Source of the DNA: CAYNFH01 sp964396385
GTDB taxonomy: Bacteria > Armatimonadota > Chthonomonadetes > Chthonomonadales > CAJBBX01
Reading direction: 5' to 3'
DNA: 63,014 nucleotides
Assembly: GCA_964396385.1 (NCBI GenBank)
Contig: CAYNFH010000006.1
Location: 1 to 63,014, forward strand
Shown here in pieces: positions 32,372 through 41,732 of the stretch (its first letter is position 1; each line of letters starts with the position of its first letter). The position numbers were made by a program, and so were the translations under genes. The notes under the pieces are model-generated. The model saw nothing but the letters and a program-made list of their open reading frames with translations, was not told the DNA's origin and did not search any database.

Positions 32372-34188
32372 GGCCGTCGGCGCCTCCGGCAATTCTGCTA
32401 GCTGGGCTCCTCGGTCTCGTACCCACACTGCTGATCGGATGCAGGCGTGGGGCCGCACGGCCCCCTGCTCGGGCTGCCGCACCGCTTATCCGCTTCACGG
32501 ACGTCGCTCAAAGCGCCGGTCTGCGCTACCGCTGGAGCATCCCTGGGAAGCGGCCCCTTAACATCCTCCAGACCATCGGCAACGGCTGCGCTTTCCTGGA
32601 CTACGACCAGGACGGCAATCTGGACGTGCTCCTGGTAGGACCCAAGCTCGCCCTCTACAGAGGAAACGGCCAGGGCCACTTCACCAACGTGACGCACGAG
32701 ACCGGCCTGGACAGGTTCACCGGCCATTTCCTGGGCTGCGCCGTGGGAGACTACGACAACGATGGCTATCCAGACCTGTACATCTCCGGCTATCGCACAG
32801 GCCTGCTGCTGCACAACGAAGCTGCGGAGGCGTTCAGGCGTTCAGGCGTTCAGGACACGAAGAACGGCAGTCCGAAGCCCGAAGTCCGCAGTCCGAAATC
32901 CGGTCTCACGACTCACGACTCACGACTCACGACTCCAGCATCACCCCCTCACAGGTTCTTCCGGGATGTAACAAGGCAGTCCGGGCTCAGGCCGCAGCCG
33001 TGGGGGACGAGCTGCGCCTTCGCGGAATCCATACCCGGAACGGGACGGCTCGATCTGTTTGTATGCAACTACCTGAGCTTCGGCCCCAACACGCAGCCGC
33101 AGCTCTGCACCACCGCCGGCGGCATCTCCACCGCCTGCGGCCCACGCTACTACCGGCCCGTACGTGGAACCCTCTGGCGCAACCTGGGCGGCGGCCGGTT
33201 CGCGGGCGCGACCAATGCGAGCGGGGCCGTGGGCGCGGGCAAAGCCCTTGGCGCGGCCTGGGCGGACTTCGATGGCTCCGGCGCGCCCGGCCTGGCGGTT
33301 GCCAACGACGAGATGCCTGGCGACCTGTTCTGGCCGGTCCGGAGCGGCGCGGCGGTCCGCTACAGGAATATCTCCAGGGTCGCCGGCACGGCGTTCGACC
33401 GGGACGGAGCGGCTTACGGCGGTATGGGGGCAGACTGGGGAGACGTAGACAACGATGGAAGACTGGACCTGTTCGTCGCCAGTTTCCAGAATGAGCCGAA
33501 GCCCCTGTTCCACAACGACGGCAACCGGATCTTCAGCGACATCGGGCCTGGATCCGGAATCGGGGCGGCCCGCCAATACGTGGCCTTCGGATGCAAGCTG
33601 CTGGATATTGACAATGACGGGTGGCTGGACCTGGTCATCTCCAACGGCCATGTCCAGGACAACATCGCGGAGATAGACCATTCCACCACTTACCGGCAGC
33701 CGACGCTGCTCTACCACAGCCTCGGGATCGTCCGCGGAACACTGCGTTACGAGGACGTAACGGCGGTGGCCGGACCGGACCTGGCACGGCCCATTGTAGG
33801 GCGGGGACTGGTCACGGGCGACTACGACAACGACGGCCGCATGGACATCCTGGTGGTCGATTCAGAGGGCGGGCCGTTGCTCCTCCACAACGTGTGCAGC
33901 CCGACCTGGCACTGGCTCGGGGTCCGGCTCATCGGCAAGAAGAGCAACCGGGATGGCTACGGGGCGCTCCTGACGGCGAAGGCGGGCGGCCGAACACTCA
34001 CGCAGCTCTGCCACGCGGACGGCTCCTATCTCTCCTCTTCAGACTCTCGCGTCCACTTCGGCGTCGGTGCGAGCACGAAGGTAGAGGCGCTGACCGTACG
34101 GTGGCCCGGCGGCGCAACCACCACCTACCGCAACATCCCGGCCGACCGCTACATCACCCTGCGCGAAGGCGACCCGCGACCCGAGTAG
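32368..34188 (+). CDS. FG-GAP/VCBS and ASPIC/UnbV-domain lipoprotein, with repeat insertion
   Basis: 606 residues from GTG 32368. N-terminal lipoprotein signal LLGLVPTLLIGC (lipobox I-G-C). Several Ca-binding FG-GAP/VCBS blades follow (FLDYDQDGNLDVLLV, VGDYDNDGYPDLYIS, WGDVDNDGRLDLFVA, LDIDNDGWLDLVIS, GDYDNDGRMDILVV), then a C-terminal ASPIC/UnbV domain (WLGVRLIGKKSNRDGYGALL...). About residues 154-192 are low-complexity sequence encoded by repeat arrays, between an FG-GAP blade and the FFRDVTRQSGL blade. Pairing of TPR and ASPIC proteins is recurrent in Planctomycetes and Acidobacteria. Function unknown, presumably surface binding. Confidence 0.86.
   Translation: MRPSAPPAILLAGLLGLVPTLLIGCRRGAARPPARAAAPLIRFTDVAQSAGLRYRWSIPGKRPLNILQTIGNGCAFLDYDQDGNLDVLLVGPKLALYRGNGQGHFTNVTHETGLDRFTGHFLGCAVGDYDNDGYPDLYISGYRTGLLLHNEAAEAFRRSGVQDTKNGSPKPEVRSPKSGLTTHDSRLTTPASPPHRFFRDVTRQSGLRPQPWGTSCAFAESIPGTGRLDLFVCNYLSFGPNTQPQLCTTAGGISTACGPRYYRPVRGTLWRNLGGGRFAGATNASGAVGAGKALGAAWADFDGSGAPGLAVANDEMPGDLFWPVRSGAAVRYRNISRVAGTAFDRDGAAYGGMGADWGDVDNDGRLDLFVASFQNEPKPLFHNDGNRIFSDIGPGSGIGAARQYVAFGCKLLDIDNDGWLDLVISNGHVQDNIAEIDHSTTYRQPTLLYHSLGIVRGTLRYEDVTAVAGPDLARPIVGRGLVTGDYDNDGRMDILVVDSEGGPLLLHNVCSPTWHWLGVRLIGKKSNRDGYGALLTAKAGGRTLTQLCHADGSYLSSSDSRVHFGVGASTKVEALTVRWPGGATTTYRNIPADRYITLREGDPRPE
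32829..32934. repeat. Repeat arrays inside the ASPIC/UnbV gene
   Basis: Three GGCGTTCA octamers (32829-32852), a degenerate AGTCCGAA/CCCGAAGT stretch (32869-32903), and four exact CACGACT heptamers (32907-32934), followed by ATCACCCCCTCAC. The frame is kept. The GGCGTTCA unit is the one that flanks the ABC operon promoter. Confidence 0.8.
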
Positions 34189-34256
34189 CCCCGGGGCTCC
34201 GTGCCAGGGGCCGGGCAATGACGCCCGCTGCTACTCAATAGAGGCTCCGCCGGAGA

Positions 34257-36842
34257 CTACCTCTCACGGACCTCCACGATGCCTACGTCTACGCCCTGTC
34301 CTCCGGTGGTCTGATGGCAGTGAACCGCCAGCGTCACGCGCGCGCCCGGCCTGAGTTGTGCCAGCGCGGTGGGACGCATGGCCAGCGGCTTGTATGCGGT
34401 GAGAAACCCGCTCTCCGAGCCCGCCGGCACGCCGTTCACGTACACCTCCACGTCCTCGTCGTGATAGACGAACAGCTCAAGGCTGCCGCCCTTTCTCCGT
34501 CCGTCCTCCGTCCTCCGTCCTCCGTCCGGCATCACAAACGTCCGCCGCAGCCAGATGTCGTCCGTGTTCCACACCGTGCGCGGCTCGATTCCCGGCGTGC
34601 CGGTGGTGCCAAACGGGCCCTGGCCCGTGTTCCAGCCGGAGTCGTCAAAGCCCGGCTGGGTCCAACCCTCCTGCGGCCGCGAGGTGGTGTACCTCCATGT
34701 TACGGGCGCCTGGCGGGAGCTGGGGACCACCTCCGTCACCCGCGGAGGGGGAGGAGTCTTGGGTAGCGGCGCCCAGTTCCCCACCCGGGTGTGGTCCCGG
34801 TGCGCCCACTGCATCCACGTGTCCCGGTCCGCCAGCATCTTGATAAATACCCCGCCCACCACCGGCCGGGCGTGCATTCCGCCGCTCTTGACGTTGTCCG
34901 TGATGTAGGAATCGGCCAGCGGGTCGCGTGCGGTGGTTTGGTCCAGATAATCCCAGATGGGGGAGGTGAGCGCGACGAAGTCCGCCTGCCCGTCCGCCAG
35001 AGTTGCGCTCCAGTAGGACCAGTCGGTCTTGGTGAGCCGCGTGCGGGAGTCCAGCGGCACGCCGTACGGCTGCATCACCGTCTTGTAGTAGGCGATCTCC
35101 TTCTGCGCCACAGAGGGCGGGAAGACGTGGAATCCGAGGATTCGGTCCCACACCAGGTTGTACTTCTGGCTCCAGGTGCGGGGCTTGTCGAAGGCGAGTA
35201 GGGAGTGGTCCCCTTCGTCCGCCACCTGCACCCAGTGTTGGGCGTCCCTCCGCGCCATCTCCATGTAGCGGTCCGCGGTCGCCTGGTCGCCTCGCAGCCG
35301 GCAGAGGTCTCCGTACGCGGCCAATCCCAGGATCGCCTTCACAGAGAGATTGGCGTTGTGCGCCAGGTGGCCCATGAAGTCGTCTGTGCAGAGCTGGTCC
35401 TCCGGGTCCAGCCCGTACTGCTCCAGGTACTTGGCCCACTGGGTAAGTTGTGGCCACCATGGCGATACGAAGCCAGCGTTTCCATCCTCCTGCGCGATAG
35501 CGTCGCACAGGATGAGCATGTTGCCGCTCTCCTCCACCGGCATTCCCTCGCCGCCATCGTCCCGGCCCATCACCACGGGATAGGTGCCCAGATCGTGCGG
35601 GGCGTTGGGGAACTTCCAGTGGCTGGAGGCGGCGTACTCCAGCACCGGCACGAGGGTCGCCTTGGCCAGGCTGGGGCTGAGGAAGATGAGCGCCGGGTCC
35701 ATGGGGAAGAAGACGTCCACCGTGGCGATGTCGCCGTTGCTCGTGTTCTCTTTGGTGAACATCAGCGGCTGCTTGTTCGCGTCCGCCGCGATGCCGCAGG
35801 CCGCCAGGAACTGCCGGTAGGCGAGCGCCGCCACCTGCGCGTACCGCTCTCCGCCCTGGCGTGTCAGGTCCGCCATGAGCTGCTGGTCGAACTCCGCGCA
35901 GCGGCGGACCAGCGAACGGTAGTCTCGCTCCGCCGCCTGGAGCATCGACCCGGCCGTCGCGCCATTCCGGCGCCAGTAGGGGCGCAGCCGCCTGCCGAAG
36001 TAGAGAATGGAGTAGACCTCGTCGTAGGCGACCATGACGTGGCGCGAGACCGGTGCCTTGCCCACGCGGCCCAGTGGGAGCTCCATCGCGAGGACCGGCT
36101 GGTCGTCATTTGTGGCGCGCGGCATCCGCGCATCCACCTGGTCCGGTATCTGGCCGGTGTCCGCGAATGCACGGAGCAGCGCGTCGCTGCCTCCAATGGC
36201 CGAGTTCACGTCTCCGCGCGGGGCGGCCAGGTAGGCGTAGCCCCAGTCGATGCGCGTGTCGTCGCCCATCGTCTGGAGCACCGGCTGCTCCTCCGTTCCC
36301 ACACGCAGCGCGGTGAGCGGCCCCGACTGCTCGCGCGCCCAAGCCACCTCCTGCTCCGGCCGGTTTACGGCGAGCTGGGAGCTCACGCTGTCGTACAGCG
36401 CCACGTTGTGCGGCACCCCATCCACCGACTTGACCTGCCAGGTGATGTAGCTCAGCGGGCGGGTGAGCGCCTCCAGGTCGGTCGGCAGCGCGGCGGTCAG
36501 GAAAGTAAGGGAGACGTGGACGTGCGAACCGTCGAAGTCGTAGGTGGTGCGCGTGGGCAGCACCTGGAGCCCGACCTGCGGCAGCGCCGGCACGTCTTTC
36601 GGGGTGTCGCCCATCAGCCGGTACGGCTTGCCGTCCACGCGGATCAGGCTCACCAGCGAGTGCGGCCTGCGCGTCCAGTGGCGTGTGGATGTGTCCGTCA
36701 GCCGGTCCGCCTCGCACCAGATGCTCAGGTACGGGTCGTGGGTCACCAGCGGCACGGCCGGCGGCCGAAACGCCAGATCTCCGTGGGACGTGGGAGCGCA
36801 CACCACCAGGGCAAGCAGAGTAAGCAGGCATCGTTTGAGCAA
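34257..36842 (-). CDS. Secreted glutaminase-A-like (DUF4965/DUF5127) protein
   Basis: 861 residues from TTG 36842. This start is chosen because AAGGAG lies 7 nt upstream and the product begins with a clean signal peptide (MLKRCLLTLLALVVCAPTSHG); the longer frame to 36965 overlaps the upstream gene. The N-terminus FRPPAVPLVTHDPYLSIW and the regions AYDEVYSILYFG, LMFTKENTSNGDIATVDVFFP, DLGTYPVVMG and DFMGHLAHNANLSVKAILG match glutaminase-A-type proteins. A C-terminal discoidin-like beta-sandwich (about 730-861) carries a short repeat insertion (PDGGRRTEDGRRKG, near 772-782). Enzyme activity is uncertain; many bacterial members are unstudied and sit among CAZymes. Confidence 0.8.
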   Translation of the reverse strand: MLKRCLLTLLALVVCAPTSHGDLAFRPPAVPLVTHDPYLSIWCEADRLTDTSTRHWTRRPHSLVSLIRVDGKPYRLMGDTPKDVPALPQVGLQVLPTRTTYDFDGSHVHVSLTFLTAALPTDLEALTRPLSYITWQVKSVDGVPHNVALYDSVSSQLAVNRPEQEVAWAREQSGPLTALRVGTEEQPVLQTMGDDTRIDWGYAYLAAPRGDVNSAIGGSDALLRAFADTGQIPDQVDARMPRATNDDQPVLAMELPLGRVGKAPVSRHVMVAYDEVYSILYFGRRLRPYWRRNGATAGSMLQAAERDYRSLVRRCAEFDQQLMADLTRQGGERYAQVAALAYRQFLAACGIAADANKQPLMFTKENTSNGDIATVDVFFPMDPALIFLSPSLAKATLVPVLEYAASSHWKFPNAPHDLGTYPVVMGRDDGGEGMPVEESGNMLILCDAIAQEDGNAGFVSPWWPQLTQWAKYLEQYGLDPEDQLCTDDFMGHLAHNANLSVKAILGLAAYGDLCRLRGDQATADRYMEMARRDAQHWVQVADEGDHSLLAFDKPRTWSQKYNLVWDRILGFHVFPPSVAQKEIAYYKTVMQPYGVPLDSRTRLTKTDWSYWSATLADGQADFVALTSPIWDYLDQTTARDPLADSYITDNVKSGGMHARPVVGGVFIKMLADRDTWMQWAHRDHTRVGNWAPLPKTPPPPRVTEVVPSSRQAPVTWRYTTSRPQEGWTQPGFDDSGWNTGQGPFGTTGTPGIEPRTVWNTDDIWLRRTFVMPDGGRRTEDGRRKGGSLELFVYHDEDVEVYVNGVPAGSESGFLTAYKPLAMRPTALAQLRPGARVTLAVHCHQTTGGQGVDVGIVEVRER
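34501..34527. repeat. CCGTCCT heptamer array inside the glutaminase-like gene
   Basis: CCGTCCT x3 plus CCGTCC (3.9 units), encoding GGRRTEDGRR on the minus strand in a loop of the C-terminal domain. Same unit as 39577 and the right arm at 49618-49641. Confidence 0.8.
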
Positions 36843-36915
36843 TCGTAGCTCCTTAACTTGGGGAAAGTTCCGTGTAGGTACAAGCCGACACTCGGCGGTC
36901 ACATCCATTGTAGCC

Positions 36916-38769
36916 CTACCGGGCGTTTCGTGGTAAAGCGTATAAGGCAACGCCGTGCGCTTCATAGAGCAACTTGGAGCGGGAGGCTAGCTCCATAAGC
37001 CGCTGCCGCTCGGCTGCGCGCCAGCCCACGGCTAGCTCGAACTGGTACTGCGGGTCGCGGTCCAGGTTGAAGTTGAGGATCAGGTGGGTGATGCCCGCGC
37101 GCCGGAGCGAGTCTTCAAAGACCACTGGTGTGTCGTACCGGATCTGCTGCTGGAATAGGGAGCTGCTCCAGTACACCTCGCGCCGCAGGGTGTAGGCGCG
37201 GGCGTCCGGGCCAAAGAGCACGTGTGCCCCGGCAGGCAGATGGCCGTTGGCCCACTCCAGCGTGTCCCGGTTATCTACGGCCTGGTGAACATATGCGTCG
37301 GCGGACCGGATGCCGAGCGCGAGCGGAAGGGCGCCCATACCCTCCTTCAGCGCGCCGGGGAGCGTAACCGCCGCGAGCCCGGTGGCCACGGCCCATCCCA
37401 CTACGGGCAGCCGGCCGGACAGGCGCATCAGCCACCACGCCGCAGACAAGGCGACGAAAGGAATGGCGGGCAGCAGGAAGCGTATCACGTCCGCCGCGGA
37501 GAGCTGTGCGATGGCGAAGACGGCAGCCGCGAGCAGGAATCCCCGCACCCAGCGCGGCGATGGGAGAGACACGGCGAGGACGGCTGCTGCGACCAGCTTC
37601 CAAAGACGACGGGTATGCGCGGCGATCCGGTCCGCCAGCGAAGCACCCGCCACTTCGAAGGTACGGTAGTACACCGTAAGGACGTGCGCCGCGTGCGTAC
37701 TCCATCCCCGCCCGTCCAGCAGGGAATAGGCGAAAGGATAGGACGGATTCCCGGTAAACACCCACGCCCGCAGGTACCAGGGGGCGGCGCAGATCAACGC
37801 CGCCGCCAGGAATCCCGGGGTCAGAGGTATGCCGCCAAGCGCGGCTACGGCAGCGGCCAGCATCGCGGCGCACAGGGCCCCGGTCAGCTTAATGCAGCAG
37901 CCGAAGCCGGCCAGCAGGGCCGCCGCCCAGAGCCAGCGCCTGCCCGAGCTCCCGCTGGACCGGTGCCACACGAGGATGGCTAGTGAGGAGGTCACCACCG
38001 CGAACGCGAGCGCGACGTCAATGGACGTGCTATTGATACTGAACCGGCGCGTGGTCACCAGGAACAGCGCGGCGCCCGCACAGCCTACCACCGGGCCGCC
38101 CAGCCGTCTCCCTAATGCGAAAGTGGATAGCGCAGCAAGGACGGTGAGCGCTGCTATTAGGGGCTTGCACGCACCGTCGCCGGCCACCGGAAGGAGAAGC
38201 ATGAACAGGTTCTCAACGCCCATGGGCGCCTGCGTAAACAGGTGAGTTGGAAGCAATCTCATGGCGCCCGCCTGCAGCCAGCGGCTTGGGGCGTCCACGT
38301 GATAGGCCAGACCATCGTAGTCCACAATAGGGGTGAAACACCCGATCGCGGTGAAGCCCAGATGAAGGGCCGCGATGGCCAGCAGCGCCCAGAGCCAAGG
38401 AGGAAGGGGTGAGGAGGTGACTCCCGGGCCCGCCTGTCCAAAGTGCGGGTCGGCGGAGGCCGGCTCTGTGTCTTCTGTAGGTGCGGTCTCAACCGCCGGC
38501 CTTCTGTACCGCACGAAGAGCGCCAGGAGCGCGCATAGGAGCAGCGCGAGGCGCACGCCTGGGGGCGTTAGCCAGCCGGGCAGGCTGAGAATGAAGGGCA
38601 AATAGGAGAGAAGGAGCAGCCCGGTGCCGGTGCGCACCAGCATCCACTCCAACCGTTCGTCCGGTACGACAGGCAGCCGCCAAAGGATGGTGGTGCCCAG
38701 ACCAAGTCCCAGACTGAGGAGCCCCAGCACGCTTGCAGCCGCCCAAATGTTTGTGAAAAGCGTCGCCAT
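36916..38769 (-). CDS. Polytopic GT-C-type glycosyltransferase-like membrane protein
   Basis: 617 residues with about 11-13 predicted helices. Start ATG 38769 (MATLFTNIWAAASVLGLLSLGL) is favoured; the longer frame to 38880 overlaps the divergent gene. The motif VDYDGLAYHVDAPSRWLQAGAM, with acidic residues after the first long loop, fits the GT-C/ArnT-PMT class using lipid-linked sugars. The C-terminal ~120 residues form a soluble domain (DTLEWANGHLPAGAHVLFG). Probable role: transfer of sugars to envelope polymer or protein. It is transcribed with the glutaminase-like gene downstream (73-bp gap). Confidence 0.7.
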   Translation of the reverse strand: MATLFTNIWAAASVLGLLSLGLGLGTTILWRLPVVPDERLEWMLVRTGTGLLLLSYLPFILSLPGWLTPPGVRLALLLCALLALFVRYRRPAVETAPTEDTEPASADPHFGQAGPGVTSSPLPPWLWALLAIAALHLGFTAIGCFTPIVDYDGLAYHVDAPSRWLQAGAMRLLPTHLFTQAPMGVENLFMLLLPVAGDGACKPLIAALTVLAALSTFALGRRLGGPVVGCAGAALFLVTTRRFSINSTSIDVALAFAVVTSSLAILVWHRSSGSSGRRWLWAAALLAGFGCCIKLTGALCAAMLAAAVAALGGIPLTPGFLAAALICAAPWYLRAWVFTGNPSYPFAYSLLDGRGWSTHAAHVLTVYYRTFEVAGASLADRIAAHTRRLWKLVAAAVLAVSLPSPRWVRGFLLAAAVFAIAQLSAADVIRFLLPAIPFVALSAAWWLMRLSGRLPVVGWAVATGLAAVTLPGALKEGMGALPLALGIRSADAYVHQAVDNRDTLEWANGHLPAGAHVLFGPDARAYTLRREVYWSSSLFQQQIRYDTPVVFEDSLRRAGITHLILNFNLDRDPQYQFELAVGWRAAERQRLMELASRSKLLYEAHGVALYALPRNAR

Positions 38770-38871
38770 GGATATGCCTAGCTCGTTGCCGTCGGAAGGC
38801 AGCGGCGCGAAGGGACCATCCCACGTTCTCCGGGCACTTTCGTGCGGGGACACCACAAGACGTCCACCGAC

Positions 38872-40650
38872 ATGCACCACGTGATCGATCGCTTCACCGG
38901 CGGGCTGTCCGCAGGGATGGCATTGCGCCTGGCCTGGTCAATGGCTTCCGCGGTTGCCGGGGTGTGGCTGCTGGGGCGGGCGCTGCGCCGGCCTCCGGCT
39001 TCCGGCGCCCAAACAGGCTGGACCAGACCGCTGCGTCTGGCTGCGCTGGCGCTGTGCGGCCTCTGGTCCGGTGTCTGGCTGGCGCTGGCCCTCCTGCGGC
39101 TAGGCTACCCGTACGAGCTGGAGTGGAACGGCGGCGCCATGCTGGACCACAGCGAGCGCGTGCTCAACCACCTGCCGCTCTATGTTCGTCCAGGGCCGGG
39201 CTGGTTCCCTTTCGAGTACCCGCCGCTCTACTTCTGGGTATGCGCGGCTCTGATGCGTTTGGGGGACGGTGAGTCGTACGTGCCTATGCGCCTGGTCTCC
39301 ATCCTCTCTACGGTGGGCTGCGCCGCGCTGATCTTTGTGTACGTGCGGAGTCTCGTGGTTTCCCGGGGCGCCGGCCGTACCTGGGCGCTCATAGCGGCCG
39401 GCCTGTTCCTGGCCAGCTACCGGTTCACTGGCGCCTGGTACGACCTTGAGCGGCTGGACATGCTGTTCATGCTGCTGACGCTCACCGGCGCCGTCTGCCT
39501 CCTCCGGTGTCTCTCCGCCACCGGGGGAGCAGACTCCGCAACCAGGCAGGAATATAGCGGCCCTCCTATCCTGAACCCGTCCTCTGTCTTCCGTCCTCCG
39601 TCTACCTCGTGGGCCGCTGCTGCCGCGGTGGCGCTCTCGCTCGCCTTTCTCACCAAGCAGCAGGCTCTACTCTTCATCCTGGCGGGCGGAGCGGCGCTGG
39701 CATGGGCGGGCGCCGGGCGGCCGCTGGCGGTCTTCGCGGTCCTCACCGGGCTTCTGTGCGGAGGGGCCGTCGTCGCGCTCAATGCGGATTCGCAGGGCTG
39801 GTTCGGATACTATTGCTTCCACGTGCCCATAGCCAACGGCATCCGCGCCTCGCTTGTACCCATCTACTTCTGCGCGGACCTGCCGCTCTACGCGCCGTGC
39901 ATCGGCATCCTGCTGCTCGTGCTAAGGGCGCCGAAGCCGCCCGGCCCCGAAGAGGGCGCTTACTCGGCTCCGGTAAGAAATGGGCGCGCGGCCCTCGCAA
40001 CGCTGATGCTGGCGGCCGGCCTCCTGGTCAGCTTCCTGAGCAGGGCCCACTGGGGGGGAGACCAGAACGTGCTGATCCCCGGCTTCGTGTTCCTGGGGGC
40101 GTCCGCCTGCGCGGTGGCCGGGCGATGGCAACACGCTATTCCGCGGGGCGGGGCGCCGCTCTACCTGCTTATGGTGTGCCAACTCCTCACGCTCTCCTAC
40201 CGCCCTGATGCGCAGCTACCCACCGCGGTGGGCAGCGATGCCGGCCGCCGCTTTCAAGCCGCGGTCCATGATCTGGAGCGAGAGGGCGAGGTGCTGTGCA
40301 TCGACCACGGCCACGTAACGCGGCCCCGCCACTTCCACACGCTTGGGCTCCGCGACGCGATGGAAGCGGACGGAGGTATGCCTCCGGATCTCTCCGCCGC
40401 ACTGCAGGCCCATCGCTATGCCGCCATCGTGATGGACGCCCGGCCGTCCGGCAGCGGCACGGACCAGATCACGCGGTACTATCAGGTTAGGGGGACGCTC
40501 GGCATTCCCACTACATGGGTGGTCACCGGCTACCCAACGCCCAGCCCTTCCCGGACGGTCTATGTACTTAGGCCGCGCCGGGCGCTAGCACGCAGAGGAG
40601 GGCGCGTCTCCCATCAAGAACGGCCATACCGGGTCACGCACCGAGAATAG
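38872..40650 (+). CDS. Polytopic GT-C-type membrane protein, divergent partner
   Basis: 592 residues from ATG 38872 (MHHVIDRFTGGLSAGMALRL); no clear Shine-Dalgarno, and ATG 38917 is an alternative. About 11 helices. The first large loop has YPYELEWNGGAMLDHSERVLNHLPLYVRPGPGWFPFEYPPLYFW, a GT-C-like acidic-plus-aromatic loop also seen in DUF2029-type mannosyltransferases. A soluble C-terminal domain ends in YVLRPRRALA. Residues about 215-245 contain a repeat-derived loop (GGADSATRQEYSGPPILN then PSSVFRPPSTS). It is head to head with the other GT-C gene. Confidence 0.65.
   Translation: MHHVIDRFTGGLSAGMALRLAWSMASAVAGVWLLGRALRRPPASGAQTGWTRPLRLAALALCGLWSGVWLALALLRLGYPYELEWNGGAMLDHSERVLNHLPLYVRPGPGWFPFEYPPLYFWVCAALMRLGDGESYVPMRLVSILSTVGCAALIFVYVRSLVVSRGAGRTWALIAAGLFLASYRFTGAWYDLERLDMLFMLLTLTGAVCLLRCLSATGGADSATRQEYSGPPILNPSSVFRPPSTSWAAAAAVALSLAFLTKQQALLFILAGGAALAWAGAGRPLAVFAVLTGLLCGGAVVALNADSQGWFGYYCFHVPIANGIRASLVPIYFCADLPLYAPCIGILLLVLRAPKPPGPEEGAYSAPVRNGRAALATLMLAAGLLVSFLSRAHWGGDQNVLIPGFVFLGASACAVAGRWQHAIPRGGAPLYLLMVCQLLTLSYRPDAQLPTAVGSDAGRRFQAAVHDLEREGEVLCIDHGHVTRPRHFHTLGLRDAMEADGGMPPDLSAALQAHRYAAIVMDARPSGSGTDQITRYYQVRGTLGIPTTWVVTGYPTPSPSRTVYVLRPRRALARRGGRVSHQERPYRVTHRE
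39577..39604. repeat. CCGTCCT heptamer array inside the GT-C gene
   Basis: CCGTCCT CTGTCTT CCGTCCT CCGTCTA, exactly 4 x 7 bp, in frame, encoding SSVFRPPST between two membrane helices. Confidence 0.75.
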
Positions 40651-40660
40651 GAGGAAGACC

Positions 40661-41641
40661 GTGGGAACCAGGGCGCGAGTCGCCACCGTCTGCCAGGGTA
40701 GGCAGTTCAAGCCGACCGTGGAGGCCAACGTCGAGTACGTCATGTCGCTGCTGGACACGGCCCTCAAGGAGAAGCCGGACATTGTCTGCCTGCCGGAGGC
40801 GTTCCACGATGTCGCCGTGAGCAAAGACTGCGCCGAAACTGCCGAACCCATCCCAGGACTCACGTTGAATGCATTCGCCCGCAAGGCGCGGGAGCACCGC
40901 TGCTATATCGTCTGCCCCATCCATACGCGCGAGCAGGGTCGCATCTTCAACTCTGCAGTCATACTGGACCGGGGCGGCGAGCCGGCCGGTGTCTACCACA
41001 AGGCCTGCCCCGTCACCACCTCTGCCGACTACACTTCCCTGGAGGAGGGGATCACGCCAGGTGACTCCCTGGCCGCGTTCGATCTGGACTTCGGCAGGGT
41101 CGCCGTGCAGATCTGCTTCGACATCGGGTTCCCGGAAAACTGGCAGACGCTGGCGGATAAGGGCGCCCGTCTGGTCTTCTGGCCCTCCGCCTATGACGGC
41201 GGGTTCCCTCTGCGCGCTTACGCGTATCTGCACCACTACTACGTCGTCTCCTCCACGCGGGACGGCCGCTCACGCGTAATAGACCCCTGCGGCGAGATCC
41301 TCCTGGAGACCACGGATACCTGCCCCGTGCTGGTGCGCGACATCAACCTGGACTACGTGGTGTGCCATGGCGACTGGAATATGAGCATTCCGGACAAGAT
41401 TCGGGCGAAATTTGGGCCCCGGGTGGGAGTACGCCAGTGGGACCCCGGCTCCGCCCATTTCGTGGTCGAGCCGGTGGATCCATCCATCACCTGCGCCGAG
41501 CTCCAGGAGGAGTTCGGGTTCGAGTCGACCGCCGAGTACCACAACCGGCACCGCGCGGCCTATAAGCGCATTCGCGCCGGGCAGTCGACGGTCCCGCAGC
41601 AGGCCCGCCACGGCTCGCGTCCTCAGTGGAGCAAATGGTAG
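40661..41641 (+). CDS. Carbon-nitrogen hydrolase (nitrilase superfamily)
   Basis: 326 residues. Start GTG 40661 has AGGAGGAAGACC directly upstream. The catalytic Glu-Lys-Cys triad is visible: Glu46 in CLPEAF, Lys114 in YHKACP, Cys152 in QICFDIGFPE. Amidase or carbamoylase activity on a small substrate is expected; the exact branch is unclear. It is the first gene of a tight operon: nitrilase, 29-residue ORF (1-bp gap), unknown protein (ATGA overlap), GH16-like (TAATG overlap), HIT (4-bp gap). Confidence 0.9.
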   Translation: MGTRARVATVCQGRQFKPTVEANVEYVMSLLDTALKEKPDIVCLPEAFHDVAVSKDCAETAEPIPGLTLNAFARKAREHRCYIVCPIHTREQGRIFNSAVILDRGGEPAGVYHKACPVTTSADYTSLEEGITPGDSLAAFDLDFGRVAVQICFDIGFPENWQTLADKGARLVFWPSAYDGGFPLRAYAYLHHYYVVSSTRDGRSRVIDPCGEILLETTDTCPVLVRDINLDYVVCHGDWNMSIPDKIRAKFGPRVGVRQWDPGSAHFVVEPVDPSITCAELQEEFGFESTAEYHNRHRAAYKRIRAGQSTVPQQARHGSRPQWSKW

Positions 41642-41642
41642 C

Positions 41643-41732
41643 ATGCTCATGAGTCCGGCAGAGATGCGGGATGCGGACGCAGTCTTCCGGCTGCTGGAGC
41701 AGTTGTACAAACTCCGCTGTTACCAAGCATGA
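41643..41732 (+). CDS. 29-residue small ORF in the nitrilase operon
   Basis: ATG 41643 to TGA 41732: MLMSPAEMRDADAVFRLLEQ then LYKLRCYQA. It starts 1 bp after the nitrilase stop, and its TGA overlaps the ATG of the next gene (ATGA at 41729-41732). Amphipathic and charged, with no repeat content. The two tight junctions suggest a translated linker peptide or the remnant of a longer gene. No Shine-Dalgarno of its own is obvious. Confidence 0.45.
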   Translation: MLMSPAEMRDADAVFRLLEQLYKLRCYQA

